Shown here: positions 24,229 through 32,723 of the stretch, one piece after another | Numbering within the stretch: the stretch's first letter is position 1 | Layout: the number at the start of each line of letters is the position of its first letter | NCBI GenBank assembly: GCA_913050215.1 | Contig: CAJXBG010000024.1 | Span: 1-39,614, forward strand | Direction of reading: 5' to 3' | Source: an uncultured Gammaproteobacteria bacterium | GTDB lineage: Bacteria; Pseudomonadota; Gammaproteobacteria; Pseudomonadales; Azotimanducaceae | Length of the DNA: 39,614 nt | Program-made: the position numbers and the translations under genes | The notes under the pieces: generated by a model | Told to the model about the DNA's origin: nothing | The model's input: the letters and a program-made list of their open reading frames with translations, nothing else | The model's database searches: none

Positions 24229-26532
24229 TTAGTCTTTTCGCCAGACAGACACCTGACTGACGATATATTCATACTTTCTTCGGTGCTCTCTGATCATAAA
24301 TGGTAGGTCTTCCTCATGCATCTGGGTGAAACCAGGCAAGAGTGATCCAAGCTTGGCCAGGGTTTCTTCACTTGAGCCACCATCCAAAAACAAATCGGGA
24401 TCAGTGTATTGTTCCATCCAGGTGTTTGGGGAAGCAAATACTAATATGCCGCCTTTACCGATGTAGGTATCGTCAGCTGTAAATTGTGTCAGGCATGCGG
24501 CCGGAGTGGTAAGCCGACACATAAGATTACTTAGAAGTATCGCATCATACGGGCCGTTCTCCGCAAGGGCTGGAATATCAGCGAGGTCCATCGCGTCGCC
24601 AACGACAAAATCAATCTTGTCTCTGTCTATCTCGTCGGCGACGCTTGCGACCATTGGCGTTGAGAATTGACCCGTCTCTAATCGTTGATAGTCGAGCCTA
24701 CCATTGGATTTAAGCACATTGGCGGCATCGATAAATGCCTGACTGAAGTCAAGCCCAGTGACCTGTGAAAAAGTTCTGCTGAGGTCAAAGGTTGTTCGAC
24801 CCACAGCACAACCTAGGTCGAGTGCGCGACCTTTGGCGCTGGCATGTTCGTCCATTAGCTCGACGGTTCTTTCCATTAAATTCAAGTGACCCGGATGACC
24901 CATCCGCTCAGTGATGGCCTCGTCTCGCTGTTCTTCATCAGACCCCCAGTGGAATAACATATATTGATCAACCAGCTGAGATGTCTCGTATTTTTTTCCG
25001 CCGTCATTTTCTGTTCCGTCGCTGGTCACAAGGCGGAAACCTGCGTGTTGGAAAAAGTGCGGGCGAAAGTGAAAGCGCGACCAGATGCTGGCTTCATCGC
25101 CAGTACTGATGAATGAGCCGCCGAGTATCATCTGATGTTCATTGTCATAACAGGGAGTCGAGAAGTCCGTGTAATACGGATGAATTTTAAATTCGTTTAA
25201 GGGGTGAAATGCGTCTTCGCACCATTGCCAGACATTGCCCATGACGTCGTGAAACCCTGCCGAATTGGGCGCGTTGGCATCGACCGGGCTTTCACTGCCG
25301 AACCTCAAGTTCAGGTTGTATATTTTTGGCGTCGCAACATGCATAACAGCATCAGCTGCAGTCGACTTCTCTGCAGAGGCTTGCCACTGCTGCTGATCAG
25401 GTATGTCGATGTCGCGAATATTCAGATACTCAGCTTCATTGGGTAACCTAAATGTTTGGCCGGGGTTCTGCTCGTTCAGCCATTCACAATAGGCTTTGGC
25501 TTCGTAGTAGTTGACGACCGCAGGCCAGGTCCATTGCATTGGTTCAACTGAGAAAATGGTTCTCAGCTTGTATCGATGAGAGCCTGATGGGCCATCTTGC
25601 ACCCAAAATGTTGGCCATTTGGCATTTCTGAATCGGCGCCATCCCCAGCCAGCTTCGCTCCAATAACTCTCGTTTTCGTAACCACCCGCTTTTACAAAGC
25701 GATGGTACTCTGCGTTGCTGACGAGAAATTTGCTCGCCTGCAGGCTGCTCGTTTCCCGGATGTCTTGCCCGTATTCGTTGTCCCAACCGAAACTTGGCCA
25801 ATCTTTTGGTTTGCCCAGACTAACTTTATCGCTCGCCACCTGAATGAGCGGATTCTCATCGGGTATGGGTGCCGGGCGGCTCGCTTTTTCAATGCCCTGA
25901 AATTCCGGCCAGTGCGCAGGCTTTGTCACATGCTCGATAGGAAGCTCCCGAATAAGCACGCTGGAGGTTTCAAGATGAATACGTTCGTGTTCACAGCCCA
26001 TCGCAATCGACCAAGCGGGTGAATCCATCGTGATCGCCTCATCCAATGCTGGATGGTGGCGTATAACATCTACAACCAAGTCGTATATGACTTGCCGATA
26101 ATTGCGGACGTCGTCCATGCAGGGCCAAATGTCGGGTTGACCTTCGTGTAGATCATCCCAGCCCATTTCGTCCACGCCGGCTTCGAAAAGAAGCTCGTAA
26201 GCTTGGTTTACGGGTTCATCGATGAGTCCGCTAACCAGTAGCTTATTTGCGTAGAAACATGCGGGGTGCGCGTAGTAGAAAACCAGCGGGTGTCTTGTTT
26301 TGTGATAGGGAGGGAGAAAGTACACCTCGTCACCGTTCAGAGAGGAAAACAATAGTTCTGTTAGTGCCCAGGTGTTGTTGAAGTAATCGAGTACAGCCTG
26401 TCTGCCGGCGTTTAAGTTTAGCAATGGCAGTGATGGCGAGTCGGCTGTTACCGGATTTGAAACGCTATTGCCGCTGATCTTATCTATCGTGTTTTGTTCG
26501 GTCGTTGTAGCTTTCGTTCTTTCTGGCCGCAT
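24229..26532 (-). CDS. ovoA: 5-histidylcysteine sulfoxide synthase/mercaptohistidine methyltransferase (ovothiol synthesis)
   Basis: A 767-residue three-domain protein matching OvoA. Residues about 45-205 are a DinB-like domain ending with the iron-site motif H182-x3-H186-x-E188 (GCEHERIHLETS). About 235-505 is the formylglycine-generating-enzyme-like (SUMF1/EgtB) domain, with AGWGWRRFRNAKWPTFW, RLPNEAEYLN and GFHDVMGNVWQWCEDAFHP. About 515-767 is a SAM methyltransferase with ALDLGCAVGRTT at 570-581. OvoA is a non-haem iron enzyme that joins cysteine to C5 of histidine as a sulfoxide; its C-terminal domain later N-methylates the thiol-histidine. The lyase step (OvoB) is not obviously adjacent. 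The product is an antioxidant thiol. Length and domain order agree with characterised bacterial OvoA. Confidence 0.95.
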   Translation of the reverse strand: MRPERTKATTTEQNTIDKISGNSVSNPVTADSPSLPLLNLNAGRQAVLDYFNNTWALTELLFSSLNGDEVYFLPPYHKTRHPLVFYYAHPACFYANKLLVSGLIDEPVNQAYELLFEAGVDEMGWDDLHEGQPDIWPCMDDVRNYRQVIYDLVVDVIRHHPALDEAITMDSPAWSIAMGCEHERIHLETSSVLIRELPIEHVTKPAHWPEFQGIEKASRPAPIPDENPLIQVASDKVSLGKPKDWPSFGWDNEYGQDIRETSSLQASKFLVSNAEYHRFVKAGGYENESYWSEAGWGWRRFRNAKWPTFWVQDGPSGSHRYKLRTIFSVEPMQWTWPAVVNYYEAKAYCEWLNEQNPGQTFRLPNEAEYLNIRDIDIPDQQQWQASAEKSTAADAVMHVATPKIYNLNLRFGSESPVDANAPNSAGFHDVMGNVWQWCEDAFHPLNEFKIHPYYTDFSTPCYDNEHQMILGGSFISTGDEASIWSRFHFRPHFFQHAGFRLVTSDGTENDGGKKYETSQLVDQYMLFHWGSDEEQRDEAITERMGHPGHLNLMERTVELMDEHASAKGRALDLGCAVGRTTFDLSRTFSQVTGLDFSQAFIDAANVLKSNGRLDYQRLETGQFSTPMVASVADEIDRDKIDFVVGDAMDLADIPALAENGPYDAILLSNLMCRLTTPAACLTQFTADDTYIGKGGILVFASPNTWMEQYTDPDLFLDGGSSEETLAKLGSLLPGFTQMHEEDLPFMIREHRRKYEYIVSQVSVWRKD

Positions 26533-26640
26533 GGATTAGATGGCTCCGTGTTCTATCGCTTTTTATGCTTTGTAGTTACGATGAAGACAGTAACATTCCT
26601 GCCCTCATCAATAAACCTGATACCAGACAAAAGGGATGTA

Positions 26641-27615
26641 ATGCGCTTTTTAAAATACACTGGCTATGTAGTGGCAGTCTTAACAGTCATTTTGGTGTTC
26701 CTGATGTACAAGGGAGACCTGCCATCGGAAGTCGTTGATGCAAAATATAGCAATGAACAGTCTCGCTTTCTTGATATTGCGTCCGGTGCGCGAATTCACT
26801 TTCGGGATGAAGGTAATCCGTCGGGACGAGCCCTTGTTCTCATCCACGGCTCAAATGCCTCACTCCATACTTGGGAGCCCTGGGTACAACGACTGGGAGA
26901 TGAGTTTCGTATTATTACGCTTGATCTTCCCGGGCACGGCCTCACCGGCCGGGTACCCGGCGATGATTATTCTTCAACAGCTTTCGTTGAGACGATCAAT
27001 GCGGTGGTCGAACACCTTGGCGTAAATACGTTTGCGCTCGGCGGTAATTCTATGGGCGGGGGTGCGACCTGGCGATACACGCTTGCTTATCCTGAAAAAG
27101 TGAGCGCAATGATTCTAATTGATGCATCCGGACTACCGCAGTGGTGGAGTGAGCGTGTTCAGTCGAGCGATGTTGACAACGAGCGACGACCTTTGGCTTT
27201 TACGCTGCTATCGAATTCGTGGTTTCGCGCCATCGCACGATATATTGATCCTTACCAACTCGCAGCGCAGGGTGCCCGGGCCTCTTACAATAACTCTCCT
27301 GTAGTCGATCAGGCGCTGATAGACAGATACTACGAGCTCGCTATTCGCGAGGGCACGCGAGACGCAACGCTCGCGAGATTTTCTGGTTATTCCCCGGGTA
27401 AAGCAGAGGTGATCAATCTTTCCATTCTCACCCAGCCAACTCTCATTATGTGGGGCGTTGAAGATGGACTGATTCCGGTGAGTGTGGCCGATAAGTTCGA
27501 AATGGCGTTGCCGAACACAAGAAAAGTCCTTTACGAAGATGTGGGTCATGTTCCGATGGAGGAGCACCCAGACGAATCTGCGGATGATGTCAGAGCATTT
27601 CTGAAAACGCTGTAG
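26641..27615 (+). CDS. Alpha/beta hydrolase with N-terminal membrane anchor
   Basis: A 324-residue hydrolase. The ATG at 26641 is chosen because AAGGGA (26631-26636) lies four bases upstream and it gives a clean N-terminal hydrophobic segment (residues about 7-23, YTGYVVAVLTVILVFLM), acting as a signal anchor. The triad is readable: Ser137 in GGNSMGG, Asp275 in WGVEDGLIP and His303 in VGHVPMEEHP; the HGSNAS segment at 69-74 supplies the oxyanion hole. The fold covers esterases, lactonases, epoxide hydrolases and C-C hydrolases; the anchor suggests a periplasm-facing esterase or lipase-like role. It is divergent from ovoA and convergent with the next crotonase gene. Confidence 0.92.
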   Translation: MRFLKYTGYVVAVLTVILVFLMYKGDLPSEVVDAKYSNEQSRFLDIASGARIHFRDEGNPSGRALVLIHGSNASLHTWEPWVQRLGDEFRIITLDLPGHGLTGRVPGDDYSSTAFVETINAVVEHLGVNTFALGGNSMGGGATWRYTLAYPEKVSAMILIDASGLPQWWSERVQSSDVDNERRPLAFTLLSNSWFRAIARYIDPYQLAAQGARASYNNSPVVDQALIDRYYELAIREGTRDATLARFSGYSPGKAEVINLSILTQPTLIMWGVEDGLIPVSVADKFEMALPNTRKVLYEDVGHVPMEEHPDESADDVRAFLKTL

Positions 27616-27620
27616 GTTCT

Positions 27621-27636
27621 GCGCCCCTTAGGGCGT
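27621..27636. terminator. Short GC hairpin between convergent genes
   Basis: GCGCCC (27621-27626) pairs with GGGCGT (27631-27636, one G-U pair) around a CTTA loop. It fills the 20-base gap between the stop codons of the hydrolase and the crotonase. There is no T-run on either side, so its role as a terminator is uncertain. Confidence 0.3.
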
Positions 27637-28451
27637 CAAGCCTTCAGTGTTGCCGGGCCAAAGGCTGGTGAACGGTTTTCGAAGTTTGCCTTAATCGCTT
27701 CGAGCTGGTTTTCGGTGCCACTAAGCGTCGTTTGAAGTCTTGACTCCATTGCCAAGCCGGTGGCCTCGTCTGCGTGCCAAGATTCTTCAAACAACTGCTT
27801 GCCGAATCTAATCGCATCCGGATTTTTACCCGCGATCTCCTTTGCAAGCGCCATTGCCGCTTCAAGCGGATTCTCCGCTACCCGGGTGACAAGCCCCAAA
27901 TCGCTGGCATCCTGACCGCTAAGAATGCGTCCGCTGAACGTAAGCTCTTTTGCGACATCAATGGGTATCAAATCCCTCAGGGTTTGAGTAATACTCATGT
28001 CAGGAATCAAGCCCCATTTAATTTCCATCACTGACAGCTTTGCATCCGGAGCAGCGATTCGAATATCAGCACCGAGCGCAATTTGTAAACCGCCGCCGAA
28101 GGAAACGCCATGTATCGCAGCGATAACGGGAACAGGTAATCGCTTCCAAGCGTATGCCGGGCGCTGGGCGTTGTTTGCTGGCCCATCATCGAATGATTGT
28201 AGGTTTCCCGCACTTTGATCACTTTTCTGGTCTGACATACTCTGAAAGCTGCCCATATCTAAGCCGGCGCAAAAGCCGCGACCATTACCGGAGAGTACAA
28301 CTACCCGGAGTGAATCATCGGCGGCGAGTGTTTCTCCGGCTTCGATGATCGCGCTGAACATTTGCGGACTCAGTGCGTTGTACTTGTCTGGGCGGTTTAA
28401 TCTTACATCCGCGATGCCCTCTGAAATTTCAATTGTGACAAGTTCGCTCAT
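27636..28451 (-). CDS. Enoyl-CoA hydratase/isomerase (crotonase) family protein (second)
   Basis: A 271-residue crotonase. Oxyanion-hole segments GFCAGLDMG and IHGVSFGGGLQIALGADIRIA are clear. The active-site region reads VMEIKWGLIPDMSITQTLRDLI, retaining a glutamate and an aspartate, unlike the crotonase at 14740. An insert rich in Ser, Asp and Gln (residues about 70-92) lies after the first oxyanion motif. This subgroup is common in acyl-CoA degrading proteobacteria, mostly without known substrates. GGAG lies ten bases upstream of the ATG. It is divergent from the MBL gene at 28618 and transcribed alone. Confidence 0.93.
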   Translation of the reverse strand: MSELVTIEISEGIADVRLNRPDKYNALSPQMFSAIIEAGETLAADDSLRVVVLSGNGRGFCAGLDMGSFQSMSDQKSDQSAGNLQSFDDGPANNAQRPAYAWKRLPVPVIAAIHGVSFGGGLQIALGADIRIAAPDAKLSVMEIKWGLIPDMSITQTLRDLIPIDVAKELTFSGRILSGQDASDLGLVTRVAENPLEAAMALAKEIAGKNPDAIRFGKQLFEESWHADEATGLAMESRLQTTLSGTENQLEAIKANFENRSPAFGPATLKA

Positions 28452-28555
28452 TATTAAGTCTCCATTAAAAATTTGTTTGCCCGCTCAGAAGCTATCGAGC
28501 TGTTTGGTTGCTCAAAGTCTAACGCAAGCAAGCATATGAATGGTATCGATGATGG

Positions 28556-28583
28556 TTGTCACTTAGCCTGTAAAAGATGTACT
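28556..28583 (+). promoter_or_regulatory. Candidate sigma70 promoter for the MBL alkylsulfatase-like gene
   Basis: TTGTCA (28556-28561) and TGTACT (28578-28583) are 16 bases apart, followed by AAGGGAG (28602-28608) and the ATG at 28618. The -35 box is good and the -10 box only fair. Confidence 0.4.
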
Positions 28584-28617
28584 TTGCATGAAATGACACG
28601 TAAGGGAGTATTTGACA

Positions 28618-30354
28618 ATGAGCAGAGAGTTTAATTCTACATCCTCCACCGCATCGATTAGCGCGGTTACGCCTGTTGCCGATGTAAAGGGGCAAATTGC
28701 CCACCCGGAGCATATTGCGCATTCAGAACGCCTAGAGCGCAAGCTTTATCAGGTGCGTGAGAACGTTTGGTGTATGGTGGGCAATGGCCTTTCTAATCAG
28801 TCTTTTGTCGAAGGACCCGAGGGTTTGATCTGTATCGATACCGGCGAGTGTGTGGAAGAGATGCAGAGTGCGTTAGATGAAGTCAGGAAGTTTACTCAGG
28901 CGCCGGTCGTTGCCTGTATCTACACACATTTTCATTACGTGAATGGTACCACTGCTTTGTTCAGCGAATTGCCGGAGGGTTTGAGTGCAGAAACTCTGCC
29001 TATATACGGCCATCAGGGTATCAAAGGGAATATTGCGCGTTACGGTGGGGAAGTTGGACCTCGAATCACACGGGGGCTGGTTTCGCAGTTTGCGATCTCT
29101 ATGCCAACAGAGGAAGTCGACGGCTGTGTGAACGTCGGTTTGGGTAAATTTTTCAGGAATAGTGATCATGCGCCGTTCACTCCTGGACATGTTCCGGTGA
29201 CTCATGAATTTAACTCCGAGTTGAGCGCAACCATTGCTGGTTTGCAGGTTGAATTTTCCCATGCACCATCAGATGCAAATGATTCGGCCACGATTTGGTT
29301 CCCCTCTCTGGGCGTATGCATTAATAATTTAGTATGGCCGGCGCTGTTTAATGTTTTTGCTATAAGGGGTGAAGAGTATCGCGACCCTAGGTTGTTGTTG
29401 GCGGGCTTAGATGACATGTCAGCGCTAAGTGCGGACTACCTCTTGTGTGCTCATGGGCCACCACTCAGCGGTCGGGATGAAATTGCTGAAGTCATTATCG
29501 ATTATCACGATTCGATTCAATTGCTTTGGGATCAGACCGTCCGAGGTGTTAACAAAGGCTTAAGTTTGGATGAATTAACTCGGTTTGTTCAGTTGCCGGA
29601 GAGATTTAATCGGACCTACTTTACGCGCCAGTATTACGGTCTGGTGGAGCATCATGTCAAACAAATCCACGCCGGACTGTTCGGTTGGTTTGATGAGGAT
29701 GTCGCTAATCTTTTCCCTTTGGCGCCCAAAGATCGGGCGAGCAGAATCGTCAAGGGATTTGGGGGTCCAGAAAAAGTGTTGTCGATGATGGACGGTGCGA
29801 TGGATGAAGAGGACTATCGCTGGGCGCTGGAGTTAGGTAGCTGGCTTGAGAAAGCAACCGAAGATCAGCTGTATCGTGATGCGCTGGCAAATGTTGTGCG
29901 GCTTGTTGGTCAACGGACCATATCAGCAAATATTCGAAATTGGTGTCTGACCAAGGCGCTGGAGCTCGAGGGAACGCTAAACCTAGACCGTTTTCGCCAA
30001 CACCGGTTCAGGGTTGGAGAAGTTTTAGCAAAACCACCCGTGACGTTTGTCAAAGTACTGCGGGTATTACTTGATCCTGAGAAAGCATCTGACATCGATA
30101 TGGAATTAAGGCTTAGGTTTGACGATGGCTCCAGCACCGGGCTAAAGATCCGGCGTGGCGTTGCGATCCCTACCGATGGAAATGCTGCAGATATCGAAGT
30201 ATCAGTTAACCACGAAGTCTGGGCGAACTTGTTGGGTGGCAAGTTGACTCTAGCGGCAGCAATTGCGGATGGGGAATTTCAGGTCAACGGCGAGCAGGCT
30301 GCAGTAACACGGTTTTTTAGTGCCTTCGATCACCCCTCTTTTGGCGGCGAGTGA
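28618..30354 (+). CDS. Alkylsulfatase-like metallo-beta-lactamase protein with incomplete metal motif
   Basis: A 578-residue protein with the three-part layout of SdsA1/BDS1-type alkylsulfatases: an N-terminal MBL fold, a dimerisation domain (about 350-450, with LFGWFDEDVANLFPLAP before it and DEEDYRWALELGSWL within) and a C-terminal SCP2-like domain (about 470-578). The metal motif reads TH104-F-H106-Y-V108-N109: the Asp and third His of the usual THxHxDH are Val and Asn. A later histidine (LCAHGPPL) remains. Sulfatase activity is therefore doubtful. The ATG at 28618 is preferred over a TTG at 28612 because AAGGGAG sits nine bases upstream. No signal peptide is visible, unlike secreted SdsA1. 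Confidence 0.88.
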   Translation: MSREFNSTSSTASISAVTPVADVKGQIAHPEHIAHSERLERKLYQVRENVWCMVGNGLSNQSFVEGPEGLICIDTGECVEEMQSALDEVRKFTQAPVVACIYTHFHYVNGTTALFSELPEGLSAETLPIYGHQGIKGNIARYGGEVGPRITRGLVSQFAISMPTEEVDGCVNVGLGKFFRNSDHAPFTPGHVPVTHEFNSELSATIAGLQVEFSHAPSDANDSATIWFPSLGVCINNLVWPALFNVFAIRGEEYRDPRLLLAGLDDMSALSADYLLCAHGPPLSGRDEIAEVIIDYHDSIQLLWDQTVRGVNKGLSLDELTRFVQLPERFNRTYFTRQYYGLVEHHVKQIHAGLFGWFDEDVANLFPLAPKDRASRIVKGFGGPEKVLSMMDGAMDEEDYRWALELGSWLEKATEDQLYRDALANVVRLVGQRTISANIRNWCLTKALELEGTLNLDRFRQHRFRVGEVLAKPPVTFVKVLRVLLDPEKASDIDMELRLRFDDGSSTGLKIRRGVAIPTDGNAADIEVSVNHEVWANLLGGKLTLAAAIADGEFQVNGEQAAVTRFFSAFDHPSFGGE

Positions 30355-30515
30355 GTTTCTCTCAAAGCGCGAAATATCTGTCCAAGCTTCTCGTAGGTGA
30401 TTGGGCGGATTAAAAACCATGAACGCGTTTGCCTGTTTTTGGTAGGCTTGTCGAGAAATATTGAAGCTGGTGTGAATTTGTCAGTTTAAGTTCGTCCTGT
30501 AGAGAGTTTAGTGTC

Positions 30516-31184
30516 ATGAAAGCTTTGGAAAGTGATTCGCGTCTTATTGTCTATGTTGATATCAAGAGCCCTTACGCATTTGTCGCATTAGAACCAACTT
30601 TTGCGATGGAGCAGCGGCTAGGTTTTCAATTTGACTGGAGACCTCTGACGCTCGATATACCGAGCTATGCTGGTTCGGCCCGCAAGGAAAAAGGCAAAGT
30701 CGTTGAAAGTAACCGCAGCCCAAAAAAATGGTTGGGTATAAAATATGCTTATATGGATGCCCGTCGATATGCTGAAAGGCAGGGATATAAATTATATGGC
30801 ACCGAAAAAATTTGGGATTCGAGTCTGGCGAACATCGGCATTTTGTGGGCGGCCCGTCATGATAGAGATCGGCTGAAGGAATATTTTGCCGCGGTGTATC
30901 CTCTGTTCTGGCGAAGAGAGCTGGACATAGAAGATGTTGCGGTTGTGCGCCAGTGTTTAACATCCGCAGGCATTGTCACCGAAGGTTTTAATGACTTTTG
31001 CAAAACCGAGGGAAGGGCGCTTCACGATCAACTCCAGTCGCAATTGCACCCAAGTGGTATTTACGGTGTGCCAACCTATGTGTTTGAGAATGAAGTACTG
31101 TTTGGAAGAGAGCATCTGCCCTATGTAGAGTGGCGATTAAGCGGGTGCATTGGTGCGGCACCTGACATTAGTAACGTATTATGA
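30516..31184 (+). CDS. DsbA-like/2-hydroxychromene-2-carboxylate isomerase family protein
   Basis: A 222-residue thioredoxin-fold protein of the DsbA/HCCA isomerase/kappa-GST type. DIKSPYAFVALEPT at residues 15-28 carries the SPYA motif, with serine where DsbA has the first cysteine, so it is not an oxidoreductase of the CxxC kind. GIYGVPTYVFENEVLFGRE includes the cis-proline and is typical of HCCA isomerases, which use glutathione in aromatic degradation. No signal peptide, so cytoplasmic. The stop overlaps the start of the next gene as ATGA, indicating translational coupling. The native substrate is unknown. Confidence 0.87.
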   Translation: MKALESDSRLIVYVDIKSPYAFVALEPTFAMEQRLGFQFDWRPLTLDIPSYAGSARKEKGKVVESNRSPKKWLGIKYAYMDARRYAERQGYKLYGTEKIWDSSLANIGILWAARHDRDRLKEYFAAVYPLFWRRELDIEDVAVVRQCLTSAGIVTEGFNDFCKTEGRALHDQLQSQLHPSGIYGVPTYVFENEVLFGREHLPYVEWRLSGCIGAAPDISNVL

Positions 31185-31765
31185 AATCTCTGGTGATCTA
31201 CATCGATTTTAAATCAGCTGCTTCATATCTTGCGATGGAGGCGACGCTAAAGCTGATTCAGTCCGAGAAGATTGATGTGGTATGGAAGCCCTATCAAGTG
31301 CGAGTTCAGGCAATCGCAGATAAAAAAGAAATTGAAACGGTGACTGAATCCCACCTGCGGGTCCGCGAAACTCAACGTCAGCAGACACACTTAAAATATG
31401 CTGCCATTCAGGGAAAACCCATGGTTTTTCAAAGAGAGCCGCAAGGTTCCGGCGCGGCGTTAATCGCACTAGCCCAGCTCGATTGCGATCCTGTTGAATA
31501 TATACAGGCAGCTTTTTTGGCCTATTGGCAAGATGGTTTGGACCTTGACGACCCGGCGGTCGTGAAAGCGATCCTGCGTCAATGCGGCGTTGAGTCGAGC
31601 AGCATTTCTTTTGATCAGAAAGGCAACGATATTCTCGCGACGCAACAAATCGAGGCGGAGGAGCAGGGCGTGTTTGACACACCGATGTACGTTGTTGGTA
31701 GCGACAGGTTTTTGGGGCGTGAGCAACTGCCCTGGATGCGGGCTCTGTTGGCAAACAAACTATAA
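31181..31765 (+). CDS. DsbA-like thioredoxin-fold protein, second of coupled pair
   Basis: A 194-residue relative of the preceding protein. The start ATG at 31181 overlaps the previous TGA. Where the first protein has KSPYA this one has KSAASY, so the Pro-Tyr part of the isomerase motif is gone. The cis-Pro region GVFDTPMYVVGSDRFLGREQLPW is kept. It is shorter by 28 residues. The two may form a heterodimer in which only one subunit is catalytic, or this one may have a different activity; both are inference. A stem-loop follows the stop codon. Confidence 0.84.
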   Translation: MKSLVIYIDFKSAASYLAMEATLKLIQSEKIDVVWKPYQVRVQAIADKKEIETVTESHLRVRETQRQQTHLKYAAIQGKPMVFQREPQGSGAALIALAQLDCDPVEYIQAAFLAYWQDGLDLDDPAVVKAILRQCGVESSSISFDQKGNDILATQQIEAEEQGVFDTPMYVVGSDRFLGREQLPWMRALLANKL

Positions 31766-31767
31766 GA

Positions 31768-31798
31768 GCACGAGGGTCTGAGGGTTCAGACGGCGTGC
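31768..31798. terminator. Two-part stem-loop between convergent genes
   Basis: GCACG (31768-31772) pairs with CGTGC (31794-31798), and inside it GTCTGA (31776-31781) pairs with TCAGAC (31786-31791) around a GGGT loop. It begins three bases after the stop of the DsbA-like pair. No T-run follows, so a terminator role is only suggested by its place. Confidence 0.4.
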
Positions 31799-31816
31799 GC
31801 TTCCAGCCTTGGGAAT

Positions 31817-32650
31817 CTATCCTTCATCAGAACTGGTCGCAGCTGAGGTCGGTCCTGCACCGCGCTCACCCGCGCGCATATCCATGAGTCCGCCATCGAT
31901 CCTCATGTGCTGTCCTGTGACAAATGAAGACTCATCTGATGCAAGAAAGCAGGCCATATTGGCAATATCTGATGCTTCTCCCGATCGTTTGATGGGATGC
32001 ATGTGAGCGAGTAAAGGACGCATAATGTCAGCGGTTGGCTCGTTGCTCTGGCCGTCTGGGTCTATCATTGGTTTAAAGATAGGCGTTGCGATCCCACCGG
32101 GACAAATGCAGTTGGCCCTGACACTAAATGCCGCAAGTTCATGGGCGATTGAGCGGGTATAGCCGATGACAGCAGCCTTGATGCCGGAGTAGACATGGGG
32201 ACCGTAACCACCCTGTATGCCAGCAACGCTTGCTGTGCTGATGATTGATCCAGAACCTTGTGCTTTCATTATTTTAGCTGCGTGTTTTGCGCCCAGTACG
32301 ACCCCAGTAAACATAACGCCTATCGTCGCGTCGTACGCTTCTCCCAGTTCGATCGTATCGACATCTCCAGATACCCCGCCAAAGCCGGCATTGTTAAAAA
32401 TGGTATCCAGACGACCGAAATGCGACATGGTCAGGTCAACGAGCGCCTTAACATCTGCTTCGTCAGAGACATTGGTGTGTTGAAAAAGAACGGATTCCCC
32501 TAGCTCGGCTTGAAGTGCAACACCTGCCTCATCTTGAACATCGGCGATAACGACTTTCGCGCCCTCGGTGACGAATTTCCTGACGGTACCTTCACCGATA
32601 CCGCTTGCGCCGCCGGTGATGATCGCCACCTTGTTTGTTAGTCGAGTCAT
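31817..32650 (-). CDS. Short-chain dehydrogenase/reductase (SDR)
   Basis: A 277-residue classical SDR. The ATG at 32650 is chosen for GAGGGAG six bases upstream, over a TTG at 32665. TGGASGIG (residues 12-19) binds the nucleotide, with Asp after strand 2 (IADVQ) favouring NAD(H). NNAG, the serine in ISTASVAG and the YSGIKAA Tyr-Lys pair complete the active site, and ICPGGIATPIF follows. The family covers hydroxy-acyl, steroid and cyclic alcohol dehydrogenases. It lies 73 bases downstream of another SDR gene in the same direction and may share its transcript. Confidence 0.93.
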   Translation of the reverse strand: MTRLTNKVAIITGGASGIGEGTVRKFVTEGAKVVIADVQDEAGVALQAELGESVLFQHTNVSDEADVKALVDLTMSHFGRLDTIFNNAGFGGVSGDVDTIELGEAYDATIGVMFTGVVLGAKHAAKIMKAQGSGSIISTASVAGIQGGYGPHVYSGIKAAVIGYTRSIAHELAAFSVRANCICPGGIATPIFKPMIDPDGQSNEPTADIMRPLLAHMHPIKRSGEASDIANMACFLASDESSFVTGQHMRIDGGLMDMRAGERGAGPTSAATSSDEG

Positions 32651-32723
32651 TGCTTGCTCCCTCAAATTTATTATCTTTACACATCTACTTGGGTCGAAAA
32701 AGTGTTCTTAGGTGACGGTAGGC

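Noticed and set aside
28618-30354. Naming the MBL protein as a functional alkylsulfatase (sdsA)
   Set aside because: Two of the metal-binding residues in the core motif are replaced and there is no signal peptide.
31209-31754. A 181-codon minus-strand reading frame
   Set aside because: It is the antisense of the second DsbA-like gene, which has clear family motifs and a coupled start.
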